Source: Thiopontia sp013349825 (GTDB lineage Bacteria; Pseudomonadota; Gammaproteobacteria; GCF-002020875). Taken from it: a stretch of DNA of 21,770 nt. Position numbers and translations under genes: made by a program. How positions within the stretch are numbered: the first letter of the stretch is position 1; each line of letters starts with the position of its first letter. Of this stretch, positions 7,250 through 14,358 are shown piece after piece. A model generated the notes under the pieces. The model did not search any database. It was not told where the DNA came from and worked only from the letters and a program-made list of their open reading frames with translations. Location: the NCBI GenBank assembly GCA_963981015.1, contig CAXCCG010000043.1:1-21770 (forward strand), given 5' to 3'.

Positions 7250-8332
7250 ATGGCAAGAAGCTACAACTTTAGTGCCGGGCCAGCGATGTTGCCGGCTGCA
7301 GTGATAGAGCGCGCACAACAGGAGATGCTGGAGTGGGGTGAGTCTGGAATGTCGGTGATGGAGATGAGTCACCGTGGCAAAGATTACATGTCCATTGCGC
7401 AGAGTGCAGAGCAGAATTTACGTGATGTGATGTCGATTCCAGAAAACTATAAGGTACTGTTTCTGCAGGGTGGCGCTTCGAGCCAGTTTGCCATGGTGCC
7501 GATGAATCTGCTGCGTGGTAAGAGCGGTGCAGACTATCTCAATACCGGAATGTGGTCCAAAAAGGCGATTGCAGAGGCTAAGCGTTTCTGTGATGTCAAT
7601 GTCGCAGCGGATACCTCTGAGGGTGGTTTCTGTGCAGTTCCGACACAAGATTCACTGAAGCTGAATGCCGATGCAGCGTATCTTCACTACACCCCGAATG
7701 AGACCATTGGTGGTGTAGAGTTTGACTATGTGCCAGAGACGGGTGGTGTGCCACTGGTCGCCGATATGTCCTCAACCATCCTCTCGCGGCCGATGGATGT
7801 CTCCAAATATGGAGTGATCTATGCTGGTGCACAGAAGAATATTGGTCCGGCAGGGTTGACCATCGCCATCGTGCGTGAAGATCTGATTGGCAGTGCGATG
7901 GACAGTACGCCAGTGATGTTCAACTATGAGACACACGCCAATAATGGCTCTATGTACAACACCCCGCCAACCTACAGCTGGTATATGGCAGGGCTGGTGT
8001 TTGAGTGGATTAAGGAACAGGGCGGATTGGCTGCGATGGGAGAAATCAACCAGCGCAAGGCGGGCAAGATTTATAACCTGATCGACGGTTCAGATTTCTA
8101 TGGTAATCCAGTCGACAAAAATGGTCGTTCATGGATGAATGTACCGTTTACACTGGCGGATGCTGAGCTGGATGGTGCATTCCTCGCGGGTGCCGCAGAG
8201 CGCGGTCTGGTCACCCTGAAGGGGCACCGCTCTGTCGGTGGTATGCGTGCCAGCATCTACAATGCGATGCCAGAAGAGGGTGTCGATACACTGGTTGAGT
8301 TTATGAAAGAGTTTGAGAAAGAGAACGCCTAG
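7250..8332 (+). CDS. serC: Phosphoserine aminotransferase
   Basis: A PLP enzyme that makes 3-phosphoserine from 3-phosphohydroxypyruvate with glutamate, the second step of serine synthesis; the enzyme also serves pyridoxine synthesis in many gammaproteobacteria. The 360 residues match the family length. Visible signatures are YNFSAGPAMLP at the N-terminus, MEMSHRGK near 38-45, QGGAS near 75, and AGAQKNIGPAG with the PLP lysine at 196. The ribosome site AGAGGA (7235-7240) is nine bases before the ATG. It is the usual first gene of the serC-pheA-hisC-tyrA-aroA-cmk block. Its TAG stop lies inside the left end of the repeat element at 8328; removing the element and one TA would give TAA at the same place, so the protein is unchanged. 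Confidence 0.97.
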   Translation: MARSYNFSAGPAMLPAAVIERAQQEMLEWGESGMSVMEMSHRGKDYMSIAQSAEQNLRDVMSIPENYKVLFLQGGASSQFAMVPMNLLRGKSGADYLNTGMWSKKAIAEAKRFCDVNVAADTSEGGFCAVPTQDSLKLNADAAYLHYTPNETIGGVEFDYVPETGGVPLVADMSSTILSRPMDVSKYGVIYAGAQKNIGPAGLTIAIVREDLIGSAMDSTPVMFNYETHANNGSMYNTPPTYSWYMAGLVFEWIKEQGGLAAMGEINQRKAGKIYNLIDGSDFYGNPVDKNGRSWMNVPFTLADAELDGAFLAGAAERGLVTLKGHRSVGGMRASIYNAMPEEGVDTLVEFMKEFEKENA

Positions 8333-8524
8333 GTGCTTGTCCGAGAATAGGAGTCGTAACGAGGGGAAGCTGATTTGTGACAGATTTTGTCATCATTTGA
8401 GGCGAATAGTTTCACTATTTAACGAAAAGGATGGGGAGATATGGCCAAATTCAGCTTTTCCGCAGCAGGCTCTCTATTCTTGGACAAGCTCCTAGGTGGC
8501 TCTCTATTCTCAGACAGGCACCTA
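8328..8524. mobile_element. MITE-like inverted-repeat element, copy 2 (inserted at the serC stop)
   Basis: The left end at 8328-8350 contains GGTGCTTGTCCGAGAATAG. Inverted copies lie at 8474-8496 (21 of 23 matching) and at 8504-8524 (two mismatches in 21). The outermost ends are flanked by TA at 8330-8331 and TA at 8523-8524, as expected for a TA target duplication; the mobile part would then be 8332-8522, 191 bases. Inner structure includes TGACA/TGTCA (8378-8392), a perfect AATAGT/ACTATT stem (8405-8419) and a bulged AAGCTGATTTG/CAAATTCAGCTT pair (8367-8377 and 8446-8457). It encodes no transposase. TA duplication and short inverted ends suggest mobilisation by an IS630/Tc1-mariner-type transposase, which is inference. 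Confidence 0.8.
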
Positions 8525-8543
8525 ACTCGATTAACTACTTTGT

Positions 8544-8576
8544 GGGGCCCTACCTCTTGCACAGAGGTGGAGCCTC
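8544..8576 (+). other. Stable hairpin in the serA leader
   Basis: A perfect six-pair stem, ACCTCT/AGAGGT (8552-8557 and 8563-8568) with a 5-base loop, is extended by outer pairs through 8544/8576 with one C-A mismatch and two wobbles. It is followed by a run of seven C at 8582-8588, not by T residues, so it is not a typical terminator. It lies between the repeat element and the serA ribosome site and may affect serA mRNA stability or serC read-through; I know of no matching riboswitch. Confidence 0.45.
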
Positions 8577-8602
8577 TCTAACCCCCCCAATAATTTTATG
8601 AT

Positions 8603-8609
8603 AGGAGGT
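8603..8609 (+). promoter_or_regulatory. Near-perfect Shine-Dalgarno of serA
   Basis: AGGAGGT, the full anti-16S complement, lies five bases before the serA ATG at 8615. It is much stronger than the sites of its neighbours pheA, hisC and gyrA, and it fixes the start codon. Confidence 0.85.
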
Positions 8610-8614
8610 CATCA

Positions 8615-9778
8615 ATGAATAAAATTCTTACCTTAAACAATATTGCAGCGGTCGGTTTGGACCGTTTGCCACATGACAACTACGAGATTGCTTCTGAGAT
8701 CCAGCACCCTGATGCTATCCTGTTGCGCTCTTATAAAATGCACGATATGGAGATTCCTGAGACCCTGAAAGCGGTCGGTCGTGCCGGTGCGGGTGTCAAT
8801 AATATTCCGGTCGACAAAATGACCGCGCAAGGTATCCCGGTCTTCAATGCGCCCGGAGCCAATGCCAATGCAGTAAAAGAGCTGGTGATCGCCAGCATGT
8901 TGATGGCCAGCCGTAATATTGGGCAGGCGTGGGACTATGCCAAAAACCTTGAAGGGGATGATGGCATGATCGCCAAAGATGTCGAGGCTGGCAAGAAGAA
9001 GTATGTCGGATTTGAGCTGCCTGGACGCACCCTGGGGGTGATTGGGCTCGGTGCAATTGGTGTGCAGATTGCCAATGCCGCGATCTCATTGGGAATGAAG
9101 GTGGTGGGCTATGATCCGACCATGACTATTCAGAGTGCCTGGAACCTCTCCGCTGAGGCGGTGCGTGCGCATAGCGTGGAGGAGCTGCTCTCCGAGTCGG
9201 ACTTCATCACCTTCCATGTGCCATTGATTGATGCGACACGCAATATGATTAACGCCGACCGCCTGAAAATTATGAAAGACAATGTGGTTATCATGAACTT
9301 TGCCCGTGGCGGTATCGTGGATGACACGGCGGTGCTGGAAGCGCTCGACTCTGGCAAGGTTTACGCCTATATCAACGACTTCCCAACCAACGAGAACAAG
9401 AACCACCCCCGTGTGGTCTGTCTTCCACATTTGGGTGCATCCACTGCAGAGGCAGAGGATAACTGCGCAATTATGGTGGCAGATCAGGTGAAGGATTATC
9501 TGGAAAATGGCAATATCACCAACTCGGTCAACTTTCCGGAGATGAAGATGCCGCGTACCGGCGGTGCCCGTATCGCTGTGGCCAACTCCAATGTGCCCAA
9601 TATGGTGGGACAGATCACCTCACTGCTGGCGGGTTCTGGTATAAATATCGGCGATATGATGAACAAGTCGCGTGATGATATTGCCTATAATCTGTTGGAT
9701 GTGGAAGGTGAGGTTGGAGAGGGTGTGGTCGAGAAGATTCAGGAAATCGATGGGGTACTCTCGGTTCGAGTGCTCTGA
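8615..9778 (+). CDS. serA: D-3-phosphoglycerate dehydrogenase with C-terminal ACT domain
   Basis: Oxidises 3-phosphoglycerate to 3-phosphohydroxypyruvate with NAD, the committed step of serine synthesis, supplying the substrate of the SerC encoded just upstream. The 387-residue chain has an N-terminal substrate lobe, a nucleotide-binding fold with GLGAIG at 144-149, NFARGGIVDD with the substrate/catalytic arginine R231, and PHLGASTAEAE with the catalytic histidine H272. The last 75 residues (NVPNMVGQITSLLAGSGINI onward) resemble an ACT domain, the usual site of serine feedback. It is slightly shorter than the 410-residue E. coli enzyme. It sits between serC and pheA, where the classical supraoperon has no gene, and ends in a strong terminator that separates it from pheA. 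I see no clear promoter of its own. Confidence 0.95.
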   Translation: MNKILTLNNIAAVGLDRLPHDNYEIASEIQHPDAILLRSYKMHDMEIPETLKAVGRAGAGVNNIPVDKMTAQGIPVFNAPGANANAVKELVIASMLMASRNIGQAWDYAKNLEGDDGMIAKDVEAGKKKYVGFELPGRTLGVIGLGAIGVQIANAAISLGMKVVGYDPTMTIQSAWNLSAEAVRAHSVEELLSESDFITFHVPLIDATRNMINADRLKIMKDNVVIMNFARGGIVDDTAVLEALDSGKVYAYINDFPTNENKNHPRVVCLPHLGASTAEAEDNCAIMVADQVKDYLENGNITNSVNFPEMKMPRTGGARIAVANSNVPNMVGQITSLLAGSGINIGDMMNKSRDDIAYNLLDVEGEVGEGVVEKIQEIDGVLSVRVL

Positions 9779-9797
9779 TCGATCCATTGAGTACGAA

Positions 9798-9831
9798 CAA
9801 AAGGCCTATCGGTTGAAAGATAGGCCTTTTG
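9798..9831 (+). terminator. Rho-independent terminator after serA
   Basis: CAAAAGGCCTATC (9798-9810) pairs perfectly over 13 bases with GATAGGCCTTTTG (9819-9831) around an 8-base loop, the last stem bases being four T. The symmetrical A and T tracts would let it act in both directions. It starts 19 bases after the serA stop and should uncouple serA from pheA. Confidence 0.85.
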
Positions 9832-9880
9832 TGGTTTCTGAGGCTAACGTTTTAGGTCAGGTTTAAGGTAAACTGGCGGG

Positions 9881-10975
9881 ATGTCTGGAGAGAACCGATT
9901 AACTGAAATTCGCGACGAGATTGACCAGCTGGATGAGCAGATCCAGCAGTTGATCAGCCAGCGTGCAGCACTGGCGCAGGAGGTCGCAGAGACCAAACTG
10001 GCTACTGCTGAAGTCGGTACGCCGGTTGAGTTTTACCGTCCTGAACGTGAGGCGCAGGTGCTGGCCAAGGTGATGGAGCGCAACCGTGGACCACTGGGTG
10101 ATGAGGAGATGGCACGACTGTTCCGTGAGGTGATGTCTGCTTGTCTTGCTCTGGAGGAGCCGATGCGTATTGCCTTCCTCGGGCCAGAAGGCACCTTTAC
10201 TCAGGCGGCGGCACTGAAGCAGTTTGGCCACTCTGTCAACACACTGCCGATGGCCACCATCCCTGCAGTATTTCATGATGTGGAGTCAGATCAGGCCCAC
10301 TATGGTGTGGTCCCCGTTGAGAACTCTACCGAAGGGGTGATCAGCCATACACTCGACATGTTTATTAATTCACCGCTGCGCATCAATGGGGAGGTGGAGT
10401 TGCGGATTCATCACTACCTGATGAGTCAGCATGGTGATCTGGGGCAGGTGAAGCGGGTCTACTCTCATCAACAGTCACTGGCGCAGTGCCGGGATTGGCT
10501 GGATGAGCATCTGGCGGGTGCCGATCAAATCACCGTATCCAGTAATGCCGAGGCGGCACGTATCGCCTCGAAAGAGCCAGATGCCGCAGCGATTGCGGGG
10601 CAGGTGGCCTCAGAGATCTATGACTTGCAGGTATTGGCTCGCAATATTGAAGATGAACCCGATAACACCACCCGTTTCCTGGTGGTTGGCAAGCAGTCTC
10701 CCTCCTCCAGTGGCCGTGATAAAACCTCACTGCTAGTCTCTACCCATAACCGCCCCGGTGCACTCTACGAGCTGCTCTCTCCGTTTTCTGATAATGGAGT
10801 CTCGATGAGCCGCATTGAGTCGCGCCCCTCCCGTCGTGGTAACTGGGACTACCTCTTTTTTGTCGATATCGATGGTCATGCTGAGGATGACAACGTCAGG
10901 CGCGCGCTGGATAAACTGGAATCTGGTGCCACCATGTTTCGTGTGCTTGGTTCCTATCCGAAAGCGATTCTTTAA
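9881..10975 (+). CDS. pheA: Bifunctional chorismate mutase / prephenate dehydratase (P-protein)
   Basis: Converts chorismate to prephenate and then to phenylpyruvate, the phenylalanine branch. The 364 residues hold three domains in order: an AroQ-type mutase helix bundle (about 1-92, RDEIDQLDEQIQQLISQRAAL), a dehydratase domain (about 94-275, with GPEGTFT near 105, ENSTEG at 147-152 and NTTRF at 262-266, where Thr-Arg-Phe is catalytic), and an ACT domain (about 285-364, GALYELLSPFSDNGVSM then ESRPSRR), the phenylalanine feedback site. The ATG follows the serA terminator by about 50 bases; a promoter must lie in that gap or the gene depends on read-through. The ribosome site is weak (AAGG, about 13 bases upstream). 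hisC starts 16 bases after its stop. Confidence 0.96.
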   Translation: MSGENRLTEIRDEIDQLDEQIQQLISQRAALAQEVAETKLATAEVGTPVEFYRPEREAQVLAKVMERNRGPLGDEEMARLFREVMSACLALEEPMRIAFLGPEGTFTQAAALKQFGHSVNTLPMATIPAVFHDVESDQAHYGVVPVENSTEGVISHTLDMFINSPLRINGEVELRIHHYLMSQHGDLGQVKRVYSHQQSLAQCRDWLDEHLAGADQITVSSNAEAARIASKEPDAAAIAGQVASEIYDLQVLARNIEDEPDNTTRFLVVGKQSPSSSGRDKTSLLVSTHNRPGALYELLSPFSDNGVSMSRIESRPSRRGNWDYLFFVDIDGHAEDDNVRRALDKLESGATMFRVLGSYPKAIL

Positions 10976-10991
10976 AGATCACCTCTAAAAT

Positions 10992-12110
10992 ATGTCTAGC
11001 TGCGATTTAGTCGATCATGCGGTAACCGGTGTACAAGGGTTGCGGCCCTATCAACCGGGAAAGCCGATCTCGACACTGGCGCGAGAAATTGGCTTGGCAG
11101 AGTCCGCCATTATCAAGTTGGCCTCCAATGAGAATCCACTGGGACCCTCGCCTAAAGTGAATACGGCCGTTGCAGCAGCGCTGGGTGAGCAGGCACGCTA
11201 TCCGGATGGTGGGACGGTTGCGCTGCGAGAGCGATTGGCACAGCACCATGATTGTAAGCCGGAGCAGATCACGCTGGGCAATGGTTCGAATGATGTGCTC
11301 GATCTGATTGCGCGGGTGTTTCTTGGAGAGGGGCGTTCTGCACTCTTTTCCGGGCACGCCTTTGCGGTCTACCCGCTCGTGACTCAGGCAGTTGGTGCCG
11401 AGGCGATTGTGGTGCCTGCCGAGCAGTGGGGGCATGATCTGCAGGCGATGGCCGCAGCAGTTCGAGAAGATACCCGCGTGGTCTGGATTGCGAACCCCAA
11501 TAATCCAACCGGTACTTGGGTTGGTAAAGCTGCGCTCTACAGCTTTTTGCAGCAGGTCTCTGCTGAGGTGGTTGTGGTGGTGGATGAGGCCTATATTGAG
11601 TTTGTGGCGGACGCAGACTATCCCGATAGTACACAGTGGCTGCAGCAGTTCCCAAATTTGATTGTCACTCGCACCTTCTCCAAGGCGTATGGTCTGGCTG
11701 GATATCGCGTAGGGTATAGCCTCTCCAGCGAGAGGGTGGCCGATCTGCTCAACCGGGTACGGCAGCCCTTCAATGTGAATGCATTGGCCCAACTGGCGGC
11801 AGTTACGGCGCTGGATGACCAAGTACACCTGCAGCAGGGCGTTGAACTCAACCGCACTGAGATGGAGAAGATGACCCACGCTTTTAACCATCTCGGGTTG
11901 GAGTGGATCCCCTCGGCAGGCAATTTTGTTTCGGTCGACTTGGGGCAACCGGCAATGCCTATCTTCGCTGCGATGGAGCAACAGGGGGTGATCACCCGCC
12001 CGGTTGCCAATTATGGAATGCCGAACCATCTGCGTATCTCGATTGGCCTGCCGTCAGAAAACGACCGCTGTATTCAGGTGTTGACCCAAATCTTGCGAGA
12101 GTCGTCATGA
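10992..12110 (+). CDS. hisC: Histidinol-phosphate / aromatic aminotransferase, HisC family
   Basis: A class I/II PLP aminotransferase of 372 residues with HisC signatures: LASNENPLGPSP near 42-53, NPNNPTGTW near 170, DEAYIEF near 200 and TFSKAYGLAGYRVGY with the PLP lysine at 231. In the histidine pathway HisC makes histidinol-phosphate; the copy found between pheA and tyrA in pseudomonads (hisHb) also transaminates phenylpyruvate and 4-hydroxyphenylpyruvate, and the position here suggests the same. Whether a second hisC exists in a his operon cannot be seen. No clear ribosome site precedes the ATG, so translation probably depends on pheA. Its TGA stop overlaps the tyrA ATG. Confidence 0.93.
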   Translation: MSSCDLVDHAVTGVQGLRPYQPGKPISTLAREIGLAESAIIKLASNENPLGPSPKVNTAVAAALGEQARYPDGGTVALRERLAQHHDCKPEQITLGNGSNDVLDLIARVFLGEGRSALFSGHAFAVYPLVTQAVGAEAIVVPAEQWGHDLQAMAAAVREDTRVVWIANPNNPTGTWVGKAALYSFLQQVSAEVVVVVDEAYIEFVADADYPDSTQWLQQFPNLIVTRTFSKAYGLAGYRVGYSLSSERVADLLNRVRQPFNVNALAQLAAVTALDDQVHLQQGVELNRTEMEKMTHAFNHLGLEWIPSAGNFVSVDLGQPAMPIFAAMEQQGVITRPVANYGMPNHLRISIGLPSENDRCIQVLTQILRESS

Positions 12111-12967
12111 TTCGGCGTCTGGCACTATTGGGGGTGGGGCTCATCGGCGGTTCTCTGATGCGTGCGCTCAAGGCAGAACAGGCTGTTGAGCATGTGGTTG
12201 GTTATGGGCGCGAAGAAGAGAACCTGCAGCAGGCACTGGAACTTGGGGTGATTGATGAGATCGCCACCTCGGTAGCGGATGCGGTGTGTAATGCGGATAT
12301 GGTGGTGGTGGCGGTGCCGTTGGGCGCGGTCAAAGCTCTGCTGGATGAGATGAAAGAGCATCTTGCGGAAGATGCAGTGGTGACGGATGTTGGTAGTGTG
12401 AAGTGGAGTGTGGTGCGTGATGCGCAGCAGGTGTTTGATGGTGTTGTGCCGCCCTGGTTTATTCCGGGCCACCCGATTGCGGGTACTGAGAATAGTGGGG
12501 CTGCCTCCGCGCTTACAGCGCTTTATCAGGGGCGACGGGTGATTCTCACGCCATTGGATAATCGAGATGAAGCGGCGCTCAACAAGGTTACAGCGATGTG
12601 GAAAAAGGCGGGTGCCGAAGTGGTAGAGATGGGGGTGCAACACCATGATGAGGTATTGGCGGCCACCAGCCATCTGCCTCATCTGTTGGCCTATGGACTG
12701 GTAGATGTGTTGGCCAGGCAAGAGACGAGTCGGGAGATCTTCCACTTTGCAGCCGGTGGCTTTCGTGATTTCAGTCGGATCGCCTCCAGCAACCCAACCA
12801 TGTGGCGCGATATTTCGTTGGCAAACCGCAAGCCGTTGTTGGATACGCTGGATCAGTTCCGTAAGGAGCTAGATGAGATTGAGGCGATGATCCGAGGGCG
12901 GGAGGGTGATGGGTTATTGGAGCTGTTTTCCCGTGCCAAGCAGGCGCGGGATGACCACTACGAATAG
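12107..12967 (+). CDS. tyrA: Prephenate dehydrogenase (monofunctional)
   Basis: Oxidative decarboxylation of prephenate to 4-hydroxyphenylpyruvate with NAD(P), the tyrosine branch. I start it at 12107, where ATG overlaps the hisC stop as ATGA; the open frame extends upstream to 11903, but those 68 codons lie inside hisC and match no TyrA. The resulting 286-residue protein begins MIRRLALLGVGLIGGS, placing the GxGxxG dinucleotide motif at 9-14 as in the family. Other signatures are PGHPIAGTENSG (H122) and ATSHLPHLLAY (H189), then FRDFSRIASSNP. It lacks a mutase domain, unlike the enteric T-protein, and it is not fused to aroA, unlike in some pseudomonads. A 74-base gap separates it from aroA. 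Confidence 0.95.
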   Translation: MIRRLALLGVGLIGGSLMRALKAEQAVEHVVGYGREEENLQQALELGVIDEIATSVADAVCNADMVVVAVPLGAVKALLDEMKEHLAEDAVVTDVGSVKWSVVRDAQQVFDGVVPPWFIPGHPIAGTENSGAASALTALYQGRRVILTPLDNRDEAALNKVTAMWKKAGAEVVEMGVQHHDEVLAATSHLPHLLAYGLVDVLARQETSREIFHFAAGGFRDFSRIASSNPTMWRDISLANRKPLLDTLDQFRKELDEIEAMIRGREGDGLLELFSRAKQARDDHYE

Positions 12968-12973
12968 GTGAAT

Positions 12974-12990
12974 AGCTGCTTGAGAGCAGT
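12974..12990 (+). other. Small hairpin between tyrA and aroA
   Basis: AGCTGCT and AGCAGTT pair over seven bases (one G-T) around a 3-base loop, just after the tyrA stop. The T-rich stretch TTTATTTTTTGG is some 25 bases further on, too far for an intrinsic terminator. TTGTAC at 12990 with TATTTA at 13012 could be a weak internal promoter, 16 bases apart, but I would not rely on it. Confidence 0.25.
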
Positions 12991-13041
12991 TGTACTCGCC
13001 TCTATTGATAATATTTATTTTTTGGTTTTAAGGTTTTTGTC

Positions 13042-14358
13042 ATGTCTAGTCTGAAATTTATGGTTCAACCGGGAGGGCAGTTGAAGGGTACGATTCGTGT
13101 GCCCGGAGACAAGTCGATCTCTCACCGTTCAATTATGTTGGGTTCATTGGCTGAGGGCACCACTGAGGTCAGTGGCTTCCTGCAGGGAGAGGATAGCCTG
13201 GCAACTCTTAATGCCTTCAGGCAGATGGGGGTGCAGATTGAGGGGCCGACGGCAGCAGGCAAGGTGACCATTTATGGTGTCGGTATGAATGGGTTAAAGG
13301 CCTCGGCTCAGCCGCTTGACCTGGGGAACTCCGGTACCTCGATGCGTCTGTTGTCAGGGCTACTCTCCGGGCAGCAGTTTGATATCATCTTGGAGGGCGA
13401 TGAGTCCCTGTCGGGACGCCCGATGCGTCGAGTCACTGATCCGCTGGCGGAGATGGGGGCAACCATCGAGACCGAAGCCGATGGTACGGCACCTCTGAGA
13501 ATCAAGGGGGGGATACCGATGAAGGGTTTTCACTATGAGATGCCGATGGCGAGTGCGCAGGTAAAGTCTTGTCTACTGTTGGCGGGGCTCTATGCTGAAG
13601 GTCAAACCTGTGTCACCGAACCGGCCCCTACCCGTGACCATACAGAACGCATGTTGAATGGTTTTGGGGTTGAGGTGAGCCGGGAGAAAGAGAGGATCTG
13701 TTTGTCAGGTGGTGGTCAGTTGCAGGCAACACAGGTGGATGTGCCTGCAGATATCTCTTCCGCAGCCTTCTTTCTGGTTGGTGCCTCGATTGCAGAGGGT
13801 TCAGACTTGACGCTGCAACATGTAGGGATCAACCCAACCCGTATCGGTGTGATCAATATCCTGCGTGAAATGGGGGCCAATATTGAGGTACTGAATGAGC
13901 GGGTATCCGGCGGTGAACCGGTTGCAGATCTGAGAGTACAGTCAGCTCCGTTACAGGGTATTGAGATTCCGCTGGATCAGGTGCCATTGGCAATTGATGA
14001 ATTTCCGGTATTGTTTGTTGCTGCAGCCTGTGCGCAAGGGGAGACGATTCTGCGAGGCGCTGAGGAGCTGCGGGTCAAAGAGAGTGATCGTATTCAGGTG
14101 ATGGCAGATGGTCTAACCACGCTGGGTGTAGATGCAAAACCTACGGTAGATGGGATTGTGATTCAGGGTGGAACGATGGGGGGGGGCATTGTCCACTCTC
14201 ATCATGATCATCGCATCTCAATGTCATTTGCAATGGCGGCACTGCGTGCTACTGCACCGATTGAGATTGAAGATTGCGATAATGTAAATACCTCATTTCC
14301 CGGCTTCAGCACATTGGCTGCTGCAGTGGGTTTAAAGATTGAGGAGCATCAATCATGA
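13042..14358 (+). CDS. aroA: 3-phosphoshikimate 1-carboxyvinyltransferase (EPSP synthase), class II-like
   Basis: Joins phosphoenolpyruvate to shikimate-3-phosphate, the sixth shikimate-pathway step. The 438 residues show PGDKSISHRS near 21-30, LGNSGTSMR at 94-102, GRPMRRVTDPL near 130-140, D319 in IDEFPV (catalytic) and KESDRI at 346-351. All four sequence hallmarks of class II enzymes are present: GDKS, SAQVK at 171-175, RDHTE at 198-202 and NPTR at 264-267. It keeps Gly98 where the Agrobacterium CP4 enzyme has Ala, as the Bacillus enzyme does. TAAGGT (13029-13034) is a well-placed ribosome site. A run of nine G occurs in the coding sequence at 14178-14186. The stop overlaps the cmk ATG. 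Confidence 0.96.
   Translation: MSSLKFMVQPGGQLKGTIRVPGDKSISHRSIMLGSLAEGTTEVSGFLQGEDSLATLNAFRQMGVQIEGPTAAGKVTIYGVGMNGLKASAQPLDLGNSGTSMRLLSGLLSGQQFDIILEGDESLSGRPMRRVTDPLAEMGATIETEADGTAPLRIKGGIPMKGFHYEMPMASAQVKSCLLLAGLYAEGQTCVTEPAPTRDHTERMLNGFGVEVSREKERICLSGGGQLQATQVDVPADISSAAFFLVGASIAEGSDLTLQHVGINPTRIGVINILREMGANIEVLNERVSGGEPVADLRVQSAPLQGIEIPLDQVPLAIDEFPVLFVAAACAQGETILRGAEELRVKESDRIQVMADGLTTLGVDAKPTVDGIVIQGGTMGGGIVHSHHDHRISMSFAMAALRATAPIEIEDCDNVNTSFPGFSTLAAAVGLKIEEHQS

Noticed and set aside
8313..8495. 60-codon plus-strand ORF spanning the second repeat element
   Set aside because: It is the frame that happens to run out of serC through the non-coding element; copy 1 does not keep the frame and the peptide resembles nothing.
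3064..8524. The repeated sequences as a CRISPR array or phage attachment sites
   Set aside because: Only two distant copies, no spacers or cas genes, and no integrase; terminal inversion and TA flanks fit a small transposon better.
11007..12029. 340-codon minus-strand ORF opposite hisC
   Set aside because: It lies wholly within hisC, which has complete motifs and the PLP lysine; the antisense peptide is rich in His, Arg and Cys with no family resemblance.
11903..12106. Upstream extension of the tyrA frame by 68 codons
   Set aside because: The extension lies inside hisC and does not resemble a TyrA N-terminus; the GxGxxG motif sits correctly only when the start is the ATG at 12107.
12125..12745. 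206-codon minus-strand ORF opposite tyrA
   Set aside because: Antisense shadow of a well-supported tyrA; His/Arg-rich with no recognisable domain.
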